Positions 5,811 through 8,782 of a stretch of DNA of 8,782 nt are shown one piece after another; position 1 is the stretch's first letter, and each line of letters starts with the position of its first letter. The notes beneath the pieces are model-generated. The model was not told the origin of the DNA. It did not search any database and was given only the letters and a program-made list of their open reading frames with translations. Source of the stretch: Bacillota bacterium (GTDB lineage Bacteria; Bacillota; Clostridia; Christensenellales; Aristaeellaceae); assembly GCA_023443705.1 (NCBI GenBank), contig JAEZTD010000184.1, forward strand, positions 1 to 8,782. The letters are read 5' to 3'. A program made the translations under genes and the position numbers.

Positions 5811-6388
5811 GCGGGATCCTCCACAAATTCGATGACGCCATAGTCCAGCCGCTTGATGGAGGCCAGCGCGGTGACGGGGTAGCCCGCCTCCTCCAGGAGC
5901 GCGCGGCCCGGCTGGAAATACTTTTCAATCACGATGCCCACGCCCGCCACTTCCGCGCCCGCCAGCTTGATCAGCTTGCACGCGCCGGAGGCCGCCGCGC
6001 CGTTGGCCAGAAAGTCGTCGATGAACAGCACGCGATCGCCGCGCTCCACGAACTTGGTCTTCAGCGTCAACTGGTAGTTGCTGCCCTTGGTGAAGGAGAA
6101 AACGTTGGTCTGCAATATGTCCTCGGACAGGATCGAGGAAGTCGATTTCTTCATCACGACCAGCGGGAGCCCCATTTCCAGCGCCGTCATCGACGCGGGC
6201 ACGATGCCGGAGGACTCGATCGTCATGACGCGGGTCGCGCCGGAATCCTTGAACAGACGCGCGAATTCCTTGCCGATTTCCTGCATCAGCGTGACGTCCA
6301 CCTGATGATTGAGAAAAGAGTCCACCAGCAGAATGTGCTGGCTGAGCGCCTTGCCGTCCTTTAAGATCCGCTGTTTGAGAAGCTCCAA
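5807..6388 (-). CDS. xpt: Xanthine phosphoribosyltransferase
   Basis: A 193-residue enzyme that converts xanthine and PRPP to XMP plus pyrophosphate in purine salvage. It aligns by eye along its length with Bacillus subtilis Xpt (194 residues), sharing DSFLNHQ (23-29), TIESSGI (56-62), the PRPP loop FIDDFLANGAAASG (122-135) and GIGIVIEK-like GVGIVIEKYFQPGR (149-162). The start is taken as TTG 6388, nine bases after CAGGAG (6403-6398), which gives the N-terminus MELLKQRI, like the family's MEALKRKI. The in-frame ATG at 6433 is rejected because it lies upstream of the -10 box of the promoter. It is the first gene of the operon; no purine riboswitch fits in its roughly 30-base leader. Confidence 0.95.
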   Translation of the reverse strand: MELLKQRILKDGKALSQHILLVDSFLNHQVDVTLMQEIGKEFARLFKDSGATRVMTIESSGIVPASMTALEMGLPLVVMKKSTSSILSEDILQTNVFSFTKGSNYQLTLKTKFVERGDRVLFIDDFLANGAAASGACKLIKLAGAEVAGVGIVIEKYFQPGRALLEEAGYPVTALASIKRLDYGVIEFVEDPA

Positions 6389-6424
6389 ACGTACCAACTC
6401 CTGAGCGTATGTTGTGTCCCATGT

Positions 6425-6453
6425 ACTATACATGCTTTTTGCCGGATGGTCAA
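6425..6453 (-). promoter_or_regulatory. Promoter of the xpt operon
   Basis: On the minus strand TTGACC (6453-6448) and TATAGT (6430-6425) are separated by exactly 17 bases, each 5 of 6 to consensus. Transcription would start near 6418, about 30 bases before the TTG start codon, which fixes the start choice for xpt. Confidence 0.8.
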
Positions 6454-6468
6454 CGTAGTTTGCATGAA

Positions 6469-6481
6469 ATCGTTCGGAAAA
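6469..6481 (-). promoter_or_regulatory. PurBox-like sequence upstream of xpt
   Basis: The minus strand reads TTTTCCGAACGAT (6481-6469), matching 11 of 13 positions of the B. subtilis PurR box AWWWCCGAACWWT, with the CGAA core intact. It lies 15 bases upstream of the xpt -35 box. A second inverted CGAA (6486-6489 on plus) is close but weak in its flanks. PurR normally binds pairs of boxes, so this is only suggestive. Imperfect direct repeats GTTTGCATGAAATC (6458-6471) and GTTTGTATGAAACC (6499-6512) overlap the same area. Confidence 0.35.
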
Positions 6482-6516
6482 ATGGCGAAGTCCGCGCCGT
6501 TTGTATGAAACCTAAC

Positions 6517-6545
6517 TTGACAGAACGGTGTTTTCAGTCTACACT
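6517..6545 (+). promoter_or_regulatory. Promoter of the FAD-dependent dehydrogenase gene
   Basis: A perfect TTGACA (6517-6522) is followed after 17 bases by TACACT (6540-6545, 4 of 6). Transcription would begin near 6552, ahead of AAGGAAGG (6564-6571) and the ATG at 6579. It is divergent from the xpt promoter; the two -35 boxes are about 63 bases apart. Confidence 0.7.
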
Positions 6546-6578
6546 ATTCAGGTTGTGGAATATAAGGAAGGTGTTTTT

Positions 6579-7991
6579 ATGTTCGATTATGATGTGATCG
6601 TCGTCGGCGCCGGCCCGGCGGGGATTTTTACCGCGCTCGAGACGCGCCGACTGAACGCGGACGCGCGCATTCTGGTGGTGGACGAAGGCCTGCGCATCGA
6701 CAAGCGCACCTGCCCCGCCCGGACGCTCGGCCGCTGCGTGGGCTGCAAGCCCTGCAACATCATGAGCGGCTGGTCTGGTGCGGGCGCGTTTTCCGACGGC
6801 AAGCTGACGCTCAGCGAGGAAGTCGGCGGCAACATGGTGGACTATCTTCCCCGGGACGAGGTCCGGGAACTGATTCGTTACGCCGACTCCATCTACCTGG
6901 AGCACGGCGCGCCTGAGAAGGTACACGGCCTCAACGACCCGAAGGTGGACCAGATCCGCTATGAGTGCTCCAAGTTCAACATCAAGCTGGTGCCGTCGCC
7001 GGTTCGGCATATGGGCACCGAGCACGCGTTTACGGTGCTCCACAACATGTACAAGACGCTGGAGGCCTCCGGCAACTTCGAATTCCGCGAAAGAACCAGC
7101 GCCGAGGAAGTTCTGGTGGAGAACGGCCGCGTCGCAGGCGTGTACCTGAAGGACGCCGCGGGGGCCACGAGCCTCGTCCGCGCGCCCTATGTGGTTGCCG
7201 CGCCGGGCCGCGGAGGCGCCGCGTGGCTCACCAAGGTGGCGAAGGACAACGACATCCAGACGCTCAACAACGAGGTGGACATCGGCGTTCGCGTCGAAGC
7301 GCCCAACTCGATCATGGACCATCTCACCAAGCACCTCTACGAGGCCAAGATGGTCTATTATGCCGACACCTTTGAAAACAAGGTGCGCACCTTCTGCATG
7401 AACCCCGGCGGACTGGTCAGTGAGGAGCACTACGAGGGCGGGATCGCAGTGGTCAACGGCCACAGCTACCTGGACGAGAAGCTGCACACCGACAACACCA
7501 ACTTCGCGATGCTGGTGTCCACCCGCTTTACAAAGCCCTTCAGCTCGCCCATCGAGTACGGCCGCTACATCGCGCAGCTGGGCAACATGCTCACCGGCGG
7601 CGGCACCATGGTGCAGAGACTGGGCGACCTTCTGAAGGGACGGCGCACCGACCCATCCCGCCTCGCCAAGTCTACCACCGAGCCGACGCTCAAGACCGCC
7701 GTACCGGGCGACCTGTCCTTCGTGCTGCCCCACCGGCACCTGACCAGCATCATCGAGGCCCTCAGGGCGTTTGACAACGTTGCGCCGGGGCTGTACTCCG
7801 GCAACACGCTGCTTTACGGCGTGGAGGTCAAGTTCTACTCCTCCAAGCTGACCGTGAGCCAGCACTTTGAAACGGCGCTGGGCGGCTTCTACGCCATCGG
7901 CGACGGTGCGGGCGTGACCCGCGGCCTCATTCAGGCCAGCGCCACCGGCGTGGTGGTCGCGCGGGACATCCAGGCCAGGCAGCGCGGCTGA
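6579..7991 (+). CDS. FAD-dependent dehydrogenase, COG2509-like
   Basis: A 470-residue soluble flavoprotein. The start ATG 6579 has AAGGAAGG seven bases upstream; the open frame extends 17 codons further up but those overlap the promoter. The dinucleotide-binding motif VVGAGPAG is at residues 8-15, with VVDEG (33-37) ending the second Rossmann strand. A Cys-rich segment follows: CPARTLGRCVGCKPC (Cys45, 53, 56, 59), then SGWSGAGAFSDGKLTLS (63-79), the signature of the uncharacterised COG2509 family. The C-terminal FAD motif is YAIGDGAGVTRGLIQASATG. Family members are annotated as oxidoreductases without an agreed substrate. The Cys cluster could be redox-active or bind a metal; that is inference. 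It stands alone with its own promoter; structured sequence follows it. Confidence 0.9.
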   Translation: MFDYDVIVVGAGPAGIFTALETRRLNADARILVVDEGLRIDKRTCPARTLGRCVGCKPCNIMSGWSGAGAFSDGKLTLSEEVGGNMVDYLPRDEVRELIRYADSIYLEHGAPEKVHGLNDPKVDQIRYECSKFNIKLVPSPVRHMGTEHAFTVLHNMYKTLEASGNFEFRERTSAEEVLVENGRVAGVYLKDAAGATSLVRAPYVVAAPGRGGAAWLTKVAKDNDIQTLNNEVDIGVRVEAPNSIMDHLTKHLYEAKMVYYADTFENKVRTFCMNPGGLVSEEHYEGGIAVVNGHSYLDEKLHTDNTNFAMLVSTRFTKPFSSPIEYGRYIAQLGNMLTGGGTMVQRLGDLLKGRRTDPSRLAKSTTEPTLKTAVPGDLSFVLPHRHLTSIIEALRAFDNVAPGLYSGNTLLYGVEVKFYSSKLTVSQHFETALGGFYAIGDGAGVTRGLIQASATGVVVARDIQARQRG

Positions 7992-8052
7992 CGCGGGCGC
8001 ACTCAAAAATAAACAGGCAGCCGATGGCATCCATGTCTCCAGGCTGCCCGCG
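7992..8052. terminator. Hairpin region after the dehydrogenase gene
   Basis: GGCAGCC (8016-8022) pairs with GGCTGCC (8042-8048), with a small inner hairpin ATGG-CAT-CCAT (8024-8034). An alternative outer stem pairs CGCGGG (7992-7997) with CCCGCG (8047-8052). On the plus strand no T run follows; on the minus strand the tail reads TGTTTATTTTTG, so the better terminator points to minus. It may still end the dehydrogenase transcript by structure. Confidence 0.45.
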
Positions 8053-8054
8053 AT

Positions 8055-8104
8055 AAAAAGCGCCGCGCGCAGAGGCCCCGAGGAAGGGCTCGCGCCGGCG
8101 CTTT
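8055..8104. terminator. Long hairpin just before the YbaK-type gene
   Basis: AAAGCGCCG (8057-8065) pairs perfectly with CGGCGCTTT (8096-8104), and the interior adds GCGC/GCGC, GAG/CTC and CCC/GGG pairs around a short loop. On the minus strand the stem is followed by TT ATCG after its own CTTT, giving five T in a row, a good terminator shape. On the plus strand it ends three bases before the ribosome binding region (AAAGGCGG, 8108-8115) of the next gene, where it could affect translation. Confidence 0.5.
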
Positions 8105-8124
8105 GCGAAAGGCGGAAATGCGGT

Positions 8125-8604
8125 ATGTCTATTGAACAGGTCAGGGATCATTTGGAAAAATTCGGGTTGGCGGACAGGATTCGGGAGTTTGATACCTCCA
8201 GCGCCACGGTGGAACTGGCAGCACAGGCCGCCGGTGTGGCGCCCGCGCGCATTGCAAAGACCCTCTCCTTCAAAGATGGGGACGCTTGCGTCCTCGTGGT
8301 CGCCGCCGGAGATGCCCGGGTGGACAACAAAAAATTCCGGGATGCACTTGGCATCAAAGCGAAGATGCTGACGCCGGAGGAGGCGCTGGACATGACCGGC
8401 CACGCGGTGGGCGGCGTGTGCCCCTTCGCGGTGGGACCGAGAGCGAAGGTCTATCTGGACGAATCGCTCAGGCGCTTTGAGACCGTGCTGCCTGCCGCGG
8501 GCAACGACCGGTCGGCCGTGGCGCTCTCGCCGGACGAACTGTACCGCGCTTCAAAGGCCGCCGGTTGGGTGGACGCCTGTAAGGACTGGCAGGCAGCGGA
8601 ATAG
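8125..8604 (+). CDS. YbaK/EbsC-family aminoacyl-tRNA deacylase
   Basis: A 159-residue cytoplasmic protein of the YbaK/ProX editing-domain family, which hydrolyses mischarged tRNA such as Cys-tRNAPro or Ala-tRNAPro. Seen motifs: ATVELAAQAAGVAPARIAKTLSF-type N-terminal segment with Lys45 in AKTLSF (44-49), DNKKFR (67-72), and the substrate-pocket motif GHAVGGVCPF (92-101). The C-terminal part carries the usual VYLDESLRRFE strand-helix. Length fits the family. Start ATG 8125 has AAAGGCGG about 9 bases upstream. No prolyl-tRNA synthetase gene is visible next to it, so it appears to be a free-standing editing protein. Exact tRNA specificity cannot be read from the sequence. Confidence 0.92.
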   Translation: MSIEQVRDHLEKFGLADRIREFDTSSATVELAAQAAGVAPARIAKTLSFKDGDACVLVVAAGDARVDNKKFRDALGIKAKMLTPEEALDMTGHAVGGVCPFAVGPRAKVYLDESLRRFETVLPAAGNDRSAVALSPDELYRASKAAGWVDACKDWQAAE

Positions 8605-8615
8605 GTCAAAATGAA

Positions 8616-8639
8616 CGCCTCGCGCGATTGCACGAGGCG
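8616..8639 (+). terminator. Hairpin after the YbaK-type gene
   Basis: CGCCTCG (8616-8622) pairs with CGAGGCG (8633-8639) over a ten-base loop, 11 bases after the stop codon. No T run follows directly, but the next hairpin (8646-8676) carries a T5 run. The two together may end the transcript. Confidence 0.45.
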
Positions 8640-8645
8640 CTCAAA

Positions 8646-8782
8646 GCATCAAAAAACCTTGCGGTCTTTTTGATGCGAAGAGGAAGTCCTTCGTGCGCCT
8701 GAAATCCTCACGGATTTCCGAGCGGCGCACTGACCAAAGGTATAGATAGCGCCACCAAGCTCAGTACTGGTGGCGCTATCCC
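8646..8782 (+). repeat. Structured intergenic element, copy B (short form, may continue past the window)
   Basis: This plus-strand copy matches the ends of the element at 2674-3117. Stems: GCATCAAAAA/TTTTTGATGC (8646-8655 with 8667-8676, plus ACC/GGT inside); outer GTGCGCC/GGCGCAC (8693-8699 with 8724-8730); inner GAAATCC/GGATTTC (8701-8707 with 8712-8718); and a perfect 13-bp terminal hairpin GATAGCGCCACCA/TGGTGGCGCTATC (8745-8757 with 8768-8780). The outer stem encloses only 24 bases here against about 346 in copy A. It lies in the sense direction just downstream of the YbaK-type gene, as copy A lies downstream of the transpeptidase gene. The first hairpin could also act as a terminator. 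Confidence 0.7.

Noticed and set aside
6389..6424. Purine riboswitch in the xpt leader
   Set aside because: The predicted leader is only about 30 bases and contains no purine aptamer core.
6389..6433. ATG at 6433 as the start of xpt
   Set aside because: It lies between the -35 and -10 boxes of a good promoter and would add 15 residues not present in B. subtilis Xpt; TTG 6388 has a proper ribosome binding site.
6534..8030. 498-codon antisense open frame over the dehydrogenase gene
   Set aside because: It is a shadow of strong third-position G/C bias; its translation has no recognisable motif, whereas the plus strand has clear FAD motifs and a promoter.
7992..8124. T-box leader before the YbaK-type gene
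   Set aside because: No AGGGTGGNACCGCG-like T-box sequence is present; only hairpins are seen.

Overview
The window looks like chromosomal DNA of a GC-rich member of the Bacillota, most likely class Clostridia. The reasons are sigma-A-type promoters (TATAAT, TTGACA), strong purine-rich ribosome binding sites, several TTG start codons, lipobox lipoproteins, a PrsA-like foldase, an L,D-transpeptidase with Pro/Thr linkers, and a Bacillus-type xanthine phosphoribosyltransferase. No phage, transposase, CRISPR, tRNA or rRNA gene was seen. The taxonomic call is an inference from style and families, not a database result.

Layout: 1-150 is the 3' end of an unrecognised plus-strand gene. It is followed by a small alpha/beta hydrolase whose catalytic triad looks degenerate (194-889), then a 539-residue PrsA/SurA-type peptidyl-prolyl isomerase lipoprotein with its own promoter and a large acidic, repeat-bearing insert inside the isomerase domain (944-2563). 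The convergent gap 2564-3165 holds a terminator and a long structured element (copy A). On the minus strand lie an envelope L,D-transpeptidase (4488-3166) and, upstream of it, a three-gene operon: xanthine phosphoribosyltransferase, a HAD-IIA phosphatase overlapping it by four bases, and a 34-residue lipoprotein that is easy to miss (6388-4901). A divergent promoter region (6389-6578) separates this operon from a plus-strand FAD-dependent dehydrogenase of the COG2509 type (6579-7991) and a YbaK-type tRNA-editing protein (8125-8604). The window ends in a second, shorter copy of the structured element (copy B).

How the genes relate: the PrsA-like foldase, the L,D-transpeptidase and the small lipoprotein all act at the cell surface. 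Xpt salvages xanthine into XMP, and the coupled HAD phosphatase may act on a phosphorylated metabolite of the same pathway. The YbaK protein is a quality-control enzyme for mischarged tRNA.

The most interesting signal is the pair of intergenic elements (2674-3117 minus; 8646-8782 plus). They share end sequences and three stems, including a compensatory base-pair change and a G-U wobble that points to one RNA strand, but differ by an internal arm of about 320 nt. This looks like a dispersed structured RNA or mobile-repeat family with a variable domain.
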